Shown in pieces: positions 34,552 through 42,907 of a stretch of DNA of 64,000 nucleotides. The notes beneath the pieces are model-generated. The model saw nothing but the letters and a program-made list of their open reading frames with translations, was not told where the DNA came from and did no database searches. This DNA comes from Hujiaoplasma nucleasis (GTDB taxonomy: Bacteria; Bacillota_I; Bacilli_A; Izemoplasmatales; Hujiaoplasmataceae). The stretch spans positions 1,364,001 to 1,428,000 of the forward strand of contig NZ_CP051151.1 in NCBI RefSeq assembly GCF_013745115.1, in the 5' to 3' direction. The position numbers and the translations under genes were made by a program. Each line of letters opens with the position of its first letter. Position 1 is the first letter of the stretch.

Positions 34552-34558
34552 AAAAATG

Positions 34559-34583
34559 ATGCCCTGCATATTTTGCAGGGCAT
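34559..34583. terminator. Bidirectional terminator
   Basis: ATGCCCTGCA / TGCAGGGCAT (34559-34568 and 34574-34583), loop TATTT, between the converging AraC and CotH genes. Confidence 0.88.
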
Positions 34584-34586
34584 TTC

Positions 34587-36017
34587 TTATTCAATGATTG
34601 AATTAAGATATTGGTCTATAAAAAGAATTCTTTCTACTAACCAAGCTTTAAATTGTTCCTTTCCATCATCTTGTGAAGTTAATTCTTCTTGATAATATAG
34701 GTGCCATCCACCAGTTTCCCTAGTGTTTTTCCACATATTATGATTTTGGATAAACAATTCACTATAAGTATTTGTGTATACATCTATGTTGGCCATTGCT
34801 TGGTCTAATAATCCATCATCTTGATTGATTTCATTCCATTTTTCAAGGACATAAGCATTAAACCATGATAAATTACCTAAATCATATAGTAAATGATAGA
34901 GATGAATAGAATCATATGATAAATCATTGATATGATTTCCATAAGATAAGTCGTGGTCCCAAGTAGGACCAAACATTAATTTTCCACCCTTGTCTTTATA
35001 TACAAAAGTAGAACTATAGTTATTGTCCATATCATTTGTTAGTAATTGTAAAATATACATATCCACCGCTGATTCTATATCTACTAGTGCTGATATTGCT
35101 TCTTCACTCTTATCAACATATATAGCATCATAGACATCAATCATATAATTTTGTATATAAGTGACTTGTTCAGGTGATTTTGCGTCACTTTTAATGACGT
35201 AGAAAGAGACTAAACTAGAATATAGATATTGTGATATATTCCAATACCCTATTTCACCAGGAGCTGCAGAGTAACCTGGAATATCAAACCATCCAGTCAT
35301 GTAAGCCCCTTCTTCATCACGACGATATTGATCGCATTCTAGTTCAAGCAAATAGCCTGTATCAACGATGGTTGGATTATCAATACCACTTTCATCAATA
35401 TTAACTCTATTTTCGTTGACATGAGTTTGTTCTGCAACAAGATAAACACCTTGATAATTATTGTTTAAATAGACTTCTACAAACATGGTATCTGAGACAA
35501 AAGTATGTCTTAATAATTGGCTAGCCAAATCAAATGTAGTTTTATTTCTTAGCATTGAAAAATCAACATACTCTGCCAATAATAACCAAGATTTAGATGG
35601 TCCATTACCCATACCTAATAGTTGAATATCTTCATCAAATTTAAGTCTGTATGGTTTTTTTGCATATTGTTGAGTCGAGTTACCTCTTAATCTAATGCCT
35701 GCTTGTAAGTTAGAGAAATCATAAACGCCTTCCTTGGTTGTTAGTGATATAAGTGCGCTTAAGTAAGTTTCATCGCTAGAAATATCTTGTGAATTATTGG
35801 TCTGTATTCTTATAATAGGCATAAGTAATTCTTCTGGTTCTGAAGTAGTCAGAGGTTGAGTTGGTTCTTGTGTCACGGGATTTGTTGGTTGATTGGTAGT
35901 TAAATTAACGCTTGTTTGTTCATTTGTTTCTTGATTAGTTGTTTGATCTAATTGCACACACCCAATAAGTAAAAACATTGACAAAAGTAAGTAAAATAAT
36001 GATACCCATTTTTTCAT
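34587..36017 (-). CDS. CotH-kinase family lipoprotein
   Basis: 476 aa. Signal peptide with lipobox LLIGC (about 16-20), then a Thr/Pro/Gln-rich spacer to residue 60. The CotH domain follows: GIRLRGNSTQQYAKKPYRLK (about 107-126), MLRNKTTFDLASQLLR, FVEVYLNNNYQGVYLVAEQ, and the catalytic GPTWDHDLSYGN near 350. CotH proteins are atypical kinases known to phosphorylate spore-coat proteins, but many bacteria have surface versions with unknown targets. Here it would act outside the membrane. Confidence 0.9.
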   Translation of the reverse strand: MKKWVSLFYLLLSMFLLIGCVQLDQTTNQETNEQTSVNLTTNQPTNPVTQEPTQPLTTSEPEELLMPIIRIQTNNSQDISSDETYLSALISLTTKEGVYDFSNLQAGIRLRGNSTQQYAKKPYRLKFDEDIQLLGMGNGPSKSWLLLAEYVDFSMLRNKTTFDLASQLLRHTFVSDTMFVEVYLNNNYQGVYLVAEQTHVNENRVNIDESGIDNPTIVDTGYLLELECDQYRRDEEGAYMTGWFDIPGYSAAPGEIGYWNISQYLYSSLVSFYVIKSDAKSPEQVTYIQNYMIDVYDAIYVDKSEEAISALVDIESAVDMYILQLLTNDMDNNYSSTFVYKDKGGKLMFGPTWDHDLSYGNHINDLSYDSIHLYHLLYDLGNLSWFNAYVLEKWNEINQDDGLLDQAMANIDVYTNTYSELFIQNHNMWKNTRETGGWHLYYQEELTSQDDGKEQFKAWLVERILFIDQYLNSIIE

Positions 36018-36220
36018 AAATTACCCCCATATAGTATTAATTTCAGTATAGCACTTTTAAAAATGAAGAAAATAGACTTTCTATTTTTTTTATAATATTT
36101 TTATTCAATTTTTAATGATGAGCCATATTTTTGTAAAATTACCATATTAAGACATAATTTTACTTGTAAGTATATGGGTGACTATGATAAAATGATGCAA
36201 AAATGAATGGATGGTAGAGG

Positions 36221-37177
36221 ATGAAAAAAATTAAAAAATTATTCATTTTTATCTTTTTCTTAATATTTGTTGGGATTTTACTGGTTTTTATTCCAAAACC
36301 AAAGTATGCTAATAAAAATCCTTTTCTAGCAAAAGATGGTAAACCTTTAGTCATGGCACATGCTGGAGGAAAAGGTGTTTATCCTGACAATACAATGGCT
36401 GCATATAGATATTCATTCGATTTAGGTGTAGATGTTTTAGAAATGGATGTTCAATTAACAAAAGATGGAATTCCTGTTTTACTTCATGGAGAAAATGAAA
36501 CTGGAAATACCAGGTCTCATTCTAATTGTGATACCCTTGTTTGGGAAGAAAACTATATTGATTTATTGAATAATTGTAATTTTGGATATCATTATCAAGA
36601 GGATGATGGTAGATATTTATATAAAGATATGAGTCAAACTGAATGGCACTCAGTTGGAGTTTATTTAGCAAGCTTGGAAGAGGTTTTTCAAGAGTTTGGT
36701 AAACAAATATTATATAATATAGAAATTAAAGCTGATAGCGATGCGCCAAGAAACGAAACAGCTGACGCTGTTGTTAAACTGATAGAAGATTATGATCTTG
36801 TTGATTATGTATTGCTTGCGACTGCCTTTGATGATATTGGTGAGTATATTGTTGAAGAATATCCTAATATCTATTTATCTATGTCTTACGGACCCGCCAT
36901 AGATTTTGTTGTAAACACATATACATTAACAACAATATTTAGAGGCAAACCAGCTTATGCTGCTATGCAAGTGCCTATCTCATATGATTTACCTGTTATT
37001 GGTGATTTTGCAGTTAACCGTTGGCGAATTATCCATAGCCTTCACCAACAAAATATGGCTATACACTTTTGGACAATTAATGATGAAGAAACAATGAGAG
37101 CGCTTATTAATCAAGGTGTTGATGGTATCATTACGGATTATCCAGAACTACTAATTAATATTTTAGAAGAAGAGTAA
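36221..37177 (+). CDS. Membrane-anchored glycerophosphodiester phosphodiesterase
   Basis: 318 aa. An N-terminal membrane helix (about 7-23) is followed by the GDPD barrel: MAHAGGKGVYPDNTMAAYRY (about 46-65), DVLEMDVQLTKDGIPVLLHG (metal ligands Glu and Asp, His), YNIEIK near 167 and a final WTINDEETMRALINQGVDGI. It cleaves glycerophosphodiesters from lipids into glycerol-3-phosphate and an alcohol. The canonical first motif is HRG; here it is HAG. The domain would face outward. Confidence 0.9.
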   Translation: MKKIKKLFIFIFFLIFVGILLVFIPKPKYANKNPFLAKDGKPLVMAHAGGKGVYPDNTMAAYRYSFDLGVDVLEMDVQLTKDGIPVLLHGENETGNTRSHSNCDTLVWEENYIDLLNNCNFGYHYQEDDGRYLYKDMSQTEWHSVGVYLASLEEVFQEFGKQILYNIEIKADSDAPRNETADAVVKLIEDYDLVDYVLLATAFDDIGEYIVEEYPNIYLSMSYGPAIDFVVNTYTLTTIFRGKPAYAAMQVPISYDLPVIGDFAVNRWRIIHSLHQQNMAIHFWTINDEETMRALINQGVDGIITDYPELLINILEEE

Positions 37178-37191
37178 GATAATTATGTAAA

Positions 37192-37220
37192 AAAAATAGT
37201 CGATAATTTCGACTATTTTT
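37192..37220. terminator. Bidirectional terminator
   Basis: AAAAATAGTCGA / TCGACTATTTTT (37192-37203 and 37209-37220), loop TAATT, between converging genes. Confidence 0.9.
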
Positions 37221-37231
37221 CAATTATCTAT

Positions 37232-37648
37232 TTACTTTTCCTTTTTATCGATAATTTTATTGAGTTCATTAATTGAATGAGCCCAACCCAATTTGTTTTC
37301 TTCATAAACCTTTTGGCCATCTGGTAAATTCTCAAAACCTGTTTGTTTTATGGTTAAAGTATGGTCCTTTAATATATAGAAAACATCTAGGGTGTATTTT
37401 TTATCATAATGTCGATGAGGATTATATGTTCTAATATGAATGTATTCATTAGGGGTTTCTTCAATAATCTCTCCTTCTAGAAGGACTATTTCTCTTAAAT
37501 CTTTTTCTATATACCACGTCATAGACTCTTTGTTTTTACGAAGTAAACAGCCCATGTATTCTTTCACATAGTGATTATCAAACAATATTTTCCAAATAAC
37601 TTTTCCTTTTAAATATGTATGAATAGAATATTCAATTATATTAGACAT
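37232..37648 (-). CDS. SRPBCC (AHSA1-like) domain protein
   Basis: 138 aa. The pattern IEYSIHTYLKGKVIWKILFD, a central hydrophobic strand set, LTIKQTGFENLPDG and a C-terminal GWAHSINELNKII helix fit the Aha1/START-like ligand-binding fold. Such proteins bind hydrophobic ligands; no specific role is evident. It is a single gene; AAGGAGATG precedes the start. Confidence 0.75.
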   Translation of the reverse strand: MSNIIEYSIHTYLKGKVIWKILFDNHYVKEYMGCLLRKNKESMTWYIEKDLREIVLLEGEIIEETPNEYIHIRTYNPHRHYDKKYTLDVFYILKDHTLTIKQTGFENLPDGQKVYEENKLGWAHSINELNKIIDKKEK

Positions 37649-37824
37649 GGTTCATCTCCTTTGGTTTTATTATACTACTGAATGCTCTTTAATAAAAGGA
37701 ACAAAATATTATCAAAAAAAACTTTTTTAAATCCCTTATATTATGTTGATAATTCTTTTATTTTTTTTCGATTATGATATAATGAAATAGACTGAAAGCG
37801 TTTTTAAGTGGAAGGAGATATTAT

Positions 37825-39903
37825 ATGAAAGAATATAAAGCAAATGCTTTAAGAAACGTTATCTTATTGGGACATTTAGGAAGTGGAAAAACATCTTTGG
37901 CTGAGTCCTTAGCCTATATTTCATCTGCCATAGATAAAAAAGGTAGTGTTGAGAAGAAATCTACAATCTCAGATTATACACCTGAAGAACATGCTAAACA
38001 AAGTTCTTTAACAACTGCTTTAGTTCCTGTAGAATTCAAAGAAACAAAAATTAACTTTTTGGATGCACCTGGTGCAGACGAAATGATTGGAGACATCTCT
38101 TATGCTATGTCAGCCGCTAATGCTGCTGTATTAGTTGTTGATGCTTCAAGTGGTGTTCAAGTTGGTACTGAAAGAATGTGGTTAGAGATTAAAAAACACA
38201 ATCTACCAGCTATGATCTTTGTTAATAAAATGGACAAAGAAAACATCAAATTTGACGAATTGTTAGAAGAAATTAAAACTAAATTAGGAAAACAAGCTGT
38301 TCCTTTCTGTTTACCTTTAGGTAAGTCTGATAGTTTTGATGGTTTCGCTGATATTATTGAATTAAAAGCTAGAATCTATAATGGTAATGCTTGTATTGAT
38401 GGTGAAATTCATGATGACAAAATGGACAAAGTTAATGAGTTAAGACAAGTTTTAATTGAAACTGTTGCAGGTTCTGACGAAGCCTTATTGGAAAAATATT
38501 TTGAAGGTGAAGAATTAACTAAAGAAGAAATTCAACGTGGTTTACACTTATCTGTTTTAAATGGTGAAGCAGTTCCTATTTTAGTAGGTTCAGCAACTAA
38601 GGATATTGGGCCATTAACTATGTTACATATGATTAATGCATTTTTCCCTACAATGTCTGAAAGCAATCCTTTAAAAGCTACAATGGTTGACAATGATAAA
38701 GAAATCGAAAGAAATTACAGCGATGATGAACCTTTTTCAGCAACTGTTTTCAAAACAATCATTGACCCATTTGTTGGAACTATTAATTTAATGCAAATTA
38801 AATCTGGTACATTAGAAAAAGATCAAGAAATTTATGTTTCAAATTCACAAAATGTTGAAAAAGCTACTCAACCTTTTACATTGTTGGGTAAAGAACAAAT
38901 CACTATGGATAAATTCCATGCGGGTGATATTTGTGCTATGGCAAAAGTTCCTGAGGTTAAAACGGGCACAACTTTAAGTGATAAAAAATCAAGAATTGTT
39001 TATCCTGAAGTTAAAACTCCAACACCGACGATGTATATGGCTGTTAAAGTTGAAAATAAAAAAGACGAAGATAAATTATCGAATGCTTTGGCTAAAATAT
39101 TATTAGAAGATAGCACACTTGAAACAAGAAGAAACAAAGAAACTGCACAATTATTGATTGGTGGACAAGGTATGATTCATATCGGATACATCATCGATAA
39201 AATGAAAAATTCATATAAAGTTGCTTTACAAACAGAAGATCAACGTATCGTTTATCGTGAAACAATCAAACAAACTGCTGAAGCAGAAGGTAGATATATT
39301 AAACAATCTGGTGGTTCAGGGTATTATGGTGTAGTTGTTATGAGATTTGAACCAAATCCTGAAGCTGAGTATGAATTCGCTGAAGAAGTCTTTGGTGGAG
39401 CGGTTCCTAGAGGATACTTCCCAGCTGTTGATAAAGGTCTTCAAGAAGCTTTAGAACATGGTGTTTTAGCAGGTTTCCCTGTGATTAATGTTAAAGGTGT
39501 TTTAACAGATGGTAAATATCATGCAGTTGACTCTAATGAGTTGGCCTTTAAAAAAGCTGCTGGTATGGCTTTTAAAGCTGCATGTAAATCTGCTAAACCA
39601 GTTATTTTAGAACCTATTTACCGTTTAGAAGTATTGATCAAAGATGAATACTTAGGCGATGTATTAGGTGATATTAATAAACGTAGGGGTAGAGTTTTAG
39701 GTATGGAACCTGCCATTGATGGATATCAAAAAGTCATTGCAGAAACTCCTGAAGCTGAAATTACTAAATATACCATTGACTTAAAAGCGATGACACAAGG
39801 TTCTGGAACATTCACTCGTGAATTTTTAAGATACGAAGAAGTTCCTGGAAACTTAACTGATAAGATTATTGCTGATCATAAACGCGAAGAAGAAGAAAAT
39901 TAA
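37825..39903 (+). CDS. Elongation factor G-like GTPase (EF-G paralogue)
   Basis: 692 aa with full EF-G domain order. G1 is GHLGSGKTSL (about 16-25), G3 LDAPGA (usual DTPGH), G4 NKMDK (about 134-138). The switch-I/G2 region reads EEHAKQSSLTT instead of the canonical RGITI, and the C-terminal half is intact (SGGSGYYGVVVMRFEP, RGRVLGME). These changes mark the EF-G-like branch found beside true EF-G in many bacteria, which may act in ribosome recycling or under stress rather than in translocation. It stands alone, far from rps and tuf genes. AAGGAG precedes ATG. Confidence 0.9.
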   Translation: MKEYKANALRNVILLGHLGSGKTSLAESLAYISSAIDKKGSVEKKSTISDYTPEEHAKQSSLTTALVPVEFKETKINFLDAPGADEMIGDISYAMSAANAAVLVVDASSGVQVGTERMWLEIKKHNLPAMIFVNKMDKENIKFDELLEEIKTKLGKQAVPFCLPLGKSDSFDGFADIIELKARIYNGNACIDGEIHDDKMDKVNELRQVLIETVAGSDEALLEKYFEGEELTKEEIQRGLHLSVLNGEAVPILVGSATKDIGPLTMLHMINAFFPTMSESNPLKATMVDNDKEIERNYSDDEPFSATVFKTIIDPFVGTINLMQIKSGTLEKDQEIYVSNSQNVEKATQPFTLLGKEQITMDKFHAGDICAMAKVPEVKTGTTLSDKKSRIVYPEVKTPTPTMYMAVKVENKKDEDKLSNALAKILLEDSTLETRRNKETAQLLIGGQGMIHIGYIIDKMKNSYKVALQTEDQRIVYRETIKQTAEAEGRYIKQSGGSGYYGVVVMRFEPNPEAEYEFAEEVFGGAVPRGYFPAVDKGLQEALEHGVLAGFPVINVKGVLTDGKYHAVDSNELAFKKAAGMAFKAACKSAKPVILEPIYRLEVLIKDEYLGDVLGDINKRRGRVLGMEPAIDGYQKVIAETPEAEITKYTIDLKAMTQGSGTFTREFLRYEEVPGNLTDKIIADHKREEEEN

Positions 39904-39916
39904 TAATTTATAGATT

Positions 39917-39952
39917 AAAGCTTAATTTCTATGATGAAATTAAGCTTTTTTT
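39917..39952 (+). terminator. Terminator of the EF-G-like gene
   Basis: AAAGCTTAATTTC (39917-39929) / GAAATTAAGCTTT (39936-39948), followed by more T. Confidence 0.92.
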
Positions 39953-40018
39953 ATTTTTAAGCGTGTTCAGTAAATAAGAAATATTGTCTGTGTTATAATT
40001 ATTATTGAGGTGATATTA

Positions 40019-40894
40019 ATGAATATAAAAAGAATTATTATTTATTTATTGTTATTTGCGATTACTTTAGCCATTTCAACAATAGGTTTCCAGTATTTTA
40101 ATGATGAGGGCTTATTTATTCCTTTTCTAGTTGTTTTGGCGTATTTTACAATCTTTTATATTGTTGCACAAGTTATTAAAGACAATTCAATTGTTGATTG
40201 GGGTTGGGGCGCTGGTTTTGTCATTGGAGCTATGACGACTTTATTAATGACTGAAAATCCTACGATATTATCTTTCGTTATTGTTGGTTTTATTGCTGTA
40301 TGGGGAATTAGGTTATCCTATAGAATCATTAGAAGAAACTGGGGAAAACCTGAAGACTTTAGGTATGCACAGTGGCGCAAAGAATGGGGAGATAAAGCTG
40401 TGATAATCGCTTTTTTTAGGGTTTTCATGGTTCAAGGCATTATTAATTTTATTGTAGGTTCAGCTGCTTATACTGTCATTAAATTTAATCAATTTTCATT
40501 TGATGATGGCTTACAATGGTTGACTTTAATTGGCTTACTCATAGCCTTTATCGGTTTGTTCTTTGAAGTTGTTGGTGATGAACAGTTAAGAAGACATATT
40601 CAAAAAGGTACTAAGAAGTTAATGAAATCAGGCTTATGGTCAATAACAAGACACCCAAACTATTTTGGTGAAATCATGATTTGGACTGGTCTTTACCTAA
40701 CTGGAGTCACCTTATTTATTTCATCAGAAGCTAGTTTGCTTTATTATGGCTTGTTAATTATTTCTCCATTATTAATGTCAACAGTTTTAATAAAAATATC
40801 AACACCATTGTTAGAAAAGCATATGTCTAAGTATGATGGTTGGGATCAATATACTAAAGAAACACCCATGATTTTTCCTTGCCTAATAAAATAA
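40019..40894 (+). CDS. DUF1295 membrane protein (steroid-reductase-like fold)
   Basis: 291 aa from ATG 40019 with about seven membrane segments. Landmarks of the family are DWGWGAGFVIGA (about 61-72), RNWGKPEDFRYAQWRKEWG (about 108-126) and the C-terminal GLWSITRHPNYFGE box that binds the cofactor in related isoprenylcysteine methyltransferases and 5-alpha reductases. The lipid-like substrate is unknown. GAGGTGA before 40019 favours it over the GTG at 40010, which is inside that site. Confidence 0.85.
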   Translation: MNIKRIIIYLLLFAITLAISTIGFQYFNDEGLFIPFLVVLAYFTIFYIVAQVIKDNSIVDWGWGAGFVIGAMTTLLMTENPTILSFVIVGFIAVWGIRLSYRIIRRNWGKPEDFRYAQWRKEWGDKAVIIAFFRVFMVQGIINFIVGSAAYTVIKFNQFSFDDGLQWLTLIGLLIAFIGLFFEVVGDEQLRRHIQKGTKKLMKSGLWSITRHPNYFGEIMIWTGLYLTGVTLFISSEASLLYYGLLIISPLLMSTVLIKISTPLLEKHMSKYDGWDQYTKETPMIFPCLIK

Positions 40895-40979
40895 TTTCAC
40901 CAGACTTTCTTTATATCTTGACTAAAAAAAACATAAATGCTAAAGTATTATGTGAGACATAGTAATATAGGAGGTATAT

Positions 40980-41828
40980 ATGGAAAAAATAGGATTATTA
41001 ATTGACAGCACTTCACATACCAGTGAAGACTTACAGACTTATGATTTTATAAAAACAGTTAACTTAAAAGTAGTGATAGATGATGAAGAATACTTAGAAA
41101 AAGATTTATCTAAGGAGCAAATGGAAAATTTTATTGAAGGTAATCATAAAATGTTAACCTCTCAACCAGCTCCTACAGATTTTATTGATGCTTATAAGGA
41201 ATTTAAAGCTGAAGGATACACTCATGTATTGGTTGTAGTGCTTTCTGATAAGTTGTCTGGAACATTCCAAGCCGCTTTGTTATCAAAGAATTTGCTTGAA
41301 GATGATCTAGAAGTATCGATTCATTCTCCACAAGTAGCTTCTTATGGAGTAGCTAATGGTTTAAGAATTTTAGCTAAAGATATTCAAGAAGGTATAACTT
41401 TTGAAGATTTATTAAAAAGATATTATCAAGTCTTTGAACATGGTTTTGTTTCTTTCACCCTATCAAATTTAAAACACTTATTTAAAGGTGGAAGATTATC
41501 AAGAGTTCAGGCTTTGATCGGGACAGTTTTAAGAATTAAACCTATTGTTGAAATGATTGATGGTAAGTTAAAAATGGTTCGAAAAGAAAGAACCAATATT
41601 GCTTGTCAAGATTTCTTTATGGAGAAAGTTGATGAGTATGCTCAAAAATTCGAACATGTATACATTGATATTATTCATTTGAATAATGAAAAGTGGGCTG
41701 AAAGCATTAAAAATGTTGTGGAAGAAAAATATCCTAATATTCATATACATTTGACAGATTATGTGAGTCCAGTCTTTTATGTACATTTAGGAAATAAAGG
41801 TTTTGGTATTGCTTTAATAGGTTTTTAA
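40980..41828 (+). CDS. DegV family fatty-acid-binding protein
   Basis: 282 aa. DSTSH (9-13), the LTSQPAPTDFIDAYKE segment (about 58-73), VLSDKLSGTFQAA (about 87-99) and FKGGRLSRVQALIGTVLRIKP are the family's fatty-acid-binding landmarks. Relatives (FakB) present exogenous fatty acids to the kinase FakA for phosphorylation; no FakA is nearby. GGAGG precedes the ATG, and the next gene begins two bases after the stop. Confidence 0.92.
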   Translation: MEKIGLLIDSTSHTSEDLQTYDFIKTVNLKVVIDDEEYLEKDLSKEQMENFIEGNHKMLTSQPAPTDFIDAYKEFKAEGYTHVLVVVLSDKLSGTFQAALLSKNLLEDDLEVSIHSPQVASYGVANGLRILAKDIQEGITFEDLLKRYYQVFEHGFVSFTLSNLKHLFKGGRLSRVQALIGTVLRIKPIVEMIDGKLKMVRKERTNIACQDFFMEKVDEYAQKFEHVYIDIIHLNNEKWAESIKNVVEEKYPNIHIHLTDYVSPVFYVHLGNKGFGIALIGF

Positions 41829-41830
41829 TT

Positions 41831-42430
41831 GTGACTGAGAAAGAGAAAATGTTAAAAGGATTACTTTATAACCCTAGTGATCCAGATATAAGAAATGAAT
41901 TTATTGAGGCGAAACGTAAAGTTCGCCTTTTTAATAATACCAATGAAGATGAGTTAGAATTAAGAACGTCTATATTAAAGAGTATATTAGGTTCAATGGG
42001 AAAAAATGCTTATATTGAACCGCCTTTTAGATGTGATTATGGAAAAAATATTCATGTTGGTGATTATTTTTATGCAAATTATAATTGTGTCATCTTGGAC
42101 GCTGTACCAATTCATATAGGTTCTTATGTTTTATTGGGACCTAATGTTGGTATCTACCCCATTAACCATCCTATAGATAAAGATATTAGAAAAATATGGG
42201 TAGAATATGGACAATCAATTAGGATAGAAGATAATGTTTGGATCGGGGGTCATGTGGTTATTAATGGTGGTGTGACAATTGGTCAAGGATCCATTATAGG
42301 ATCAGGCTCAGTTGTGACTCGCGATATTCCTGAGAATGTAATAGCGGCTGGAAATCCCTGTAAAGTGATTAGAAAAATCACTGAAGAAGATAAGAAATTT
42401 TGGGAAAATAGATATAATTTAGAAAGATAA
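41831..42430 (+). CDS. Left-handed beta-helix acetyltransferase (maltose/galactoside O-acetyltransferase type)
   Basis: 199 aa. N-terminal Maa domain (EKMLKGLLYNPSDPDIRNE), then hexapeptide repeats from about 70 to 185 with HVGDYFYANYNCVILD, GPNVGIYPINHPID (active-site His) and GSGSVVTRDIPENVIAAGNPCK. It acetylates a sugar or other hydroxyl acceptor with acetyl-CoA. GTG start at 41831, two bases behind degV, with a weak binding site, suggesting coupling. Confidence 0.9.
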   Translation: MTEKEKMLKGLLYNPSDPDIRNEFIEAKRKVRLFNNTNEDELELRTSILKSILGSMGKNAYIEPPFRCDYGKNIHVGDYFYANYNCVILDAVPIHIGSYVLLGPNVGIYPINHPIDKDIRKIWVEYGQSIRIEDNVWIGGHVVINGGVTIGQGSIIGSGSVVTRDIPENVIAAGNPCKVIRKITEEDKKFWENRYNLER

Positions 42431-42493
42431 AAGATTGTCTATTTATAAATACAATTAAATACATGAATATTTATAGATAAAGAAAGATATTTC

Positions 42494-42522
42494 TTGACAA
42501 ATGTAAATTCATTTAGTAAACT
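42494..42522 (+). promoter_or_regulatory. Promoter of the four-tRNA cluster
   Basis: TTGACA (42494-42499), 17 bases, TAAACT (42517-42522), 22 bases before tRNA-His. Confidence 0.6.
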
Positions 42523-42544
42523 AATATGTGCGTAAAAACGAAAT

Positions 42545-42621
42545 GGCGGTTGTGGCGAAGTGGTTAACGCATCGGATTGTGGCTCCGACATTCGTGGGTT
42601 CGATTCCCATCAGTCGCCCCA
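42545..42621 (+). tRNA. tRNA-His (GTG)
   Basis: Anticodon loop TTGTGGC (anticodon GTG). The extra 5' G (42545) opposite C73, the mark of tRNA-His, is encoded, and CCA is encoded. Confidence 0.95.
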
Positions 42622-42646
42622 CTGTTTTTTTACGACAAAAAAAGAA

Positions 42647-42721
42647 TGGGCTATGGCCAAGCGGTTAAGGCATCGGACTTTGACTCCGAGATCGGAGGTT
42701 CAAATCCTCCTAGCCCAGCCA
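42647..42721 (+). tRNA. tRNA-Gln (TTG)
   Basis: Acceptor TGGGCTA/TAGCCCA, anticodon loop CTTTGAC (anticodon TTG), encoded CCA. Confidence 0.96.
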
Positions 42722-42731
42722 TCTTTTTTTT

Positions 42732-42807
42732 GACCCGCTAGCTCAGCCGGTAGAGCATTTGACTTTTAATCAAAGGGTCAGGCGTTCGAATCGCCTGCGG
42801 GTCACCA
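42732..42807 (+). tRNA. tRNA-Lys (TTT)
   Basis: Acceptor GACCCGC/GCGGGTC, anticodon loop CTTTTAA (anticodon TTT), encoded CCA. Confidence 0.96.
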
Positions 42808-42816
42808 TTTATTTGG

Positions 42817-42899
42817 GCGGGTATGGCGGAACTGGCAGACGCGCTAGACTTAGGATCTAGTTCCTTGGAGTGCAGGTTCGACTCCTGTTACCCGCACCA
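42817..42899 (+). tRNA. tRNA-Leu (TAG)
   Basis: Class II tRNA with acceptor GCGGGTA/TACCCGC, anticodon loop CTTAGGA (anticodon TAG), long variable arm, encoded CCA. An IS begins eight bases after it. Confidence 0.96.
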
Positions 42900-42907
42900 G
42901 CTAAACT

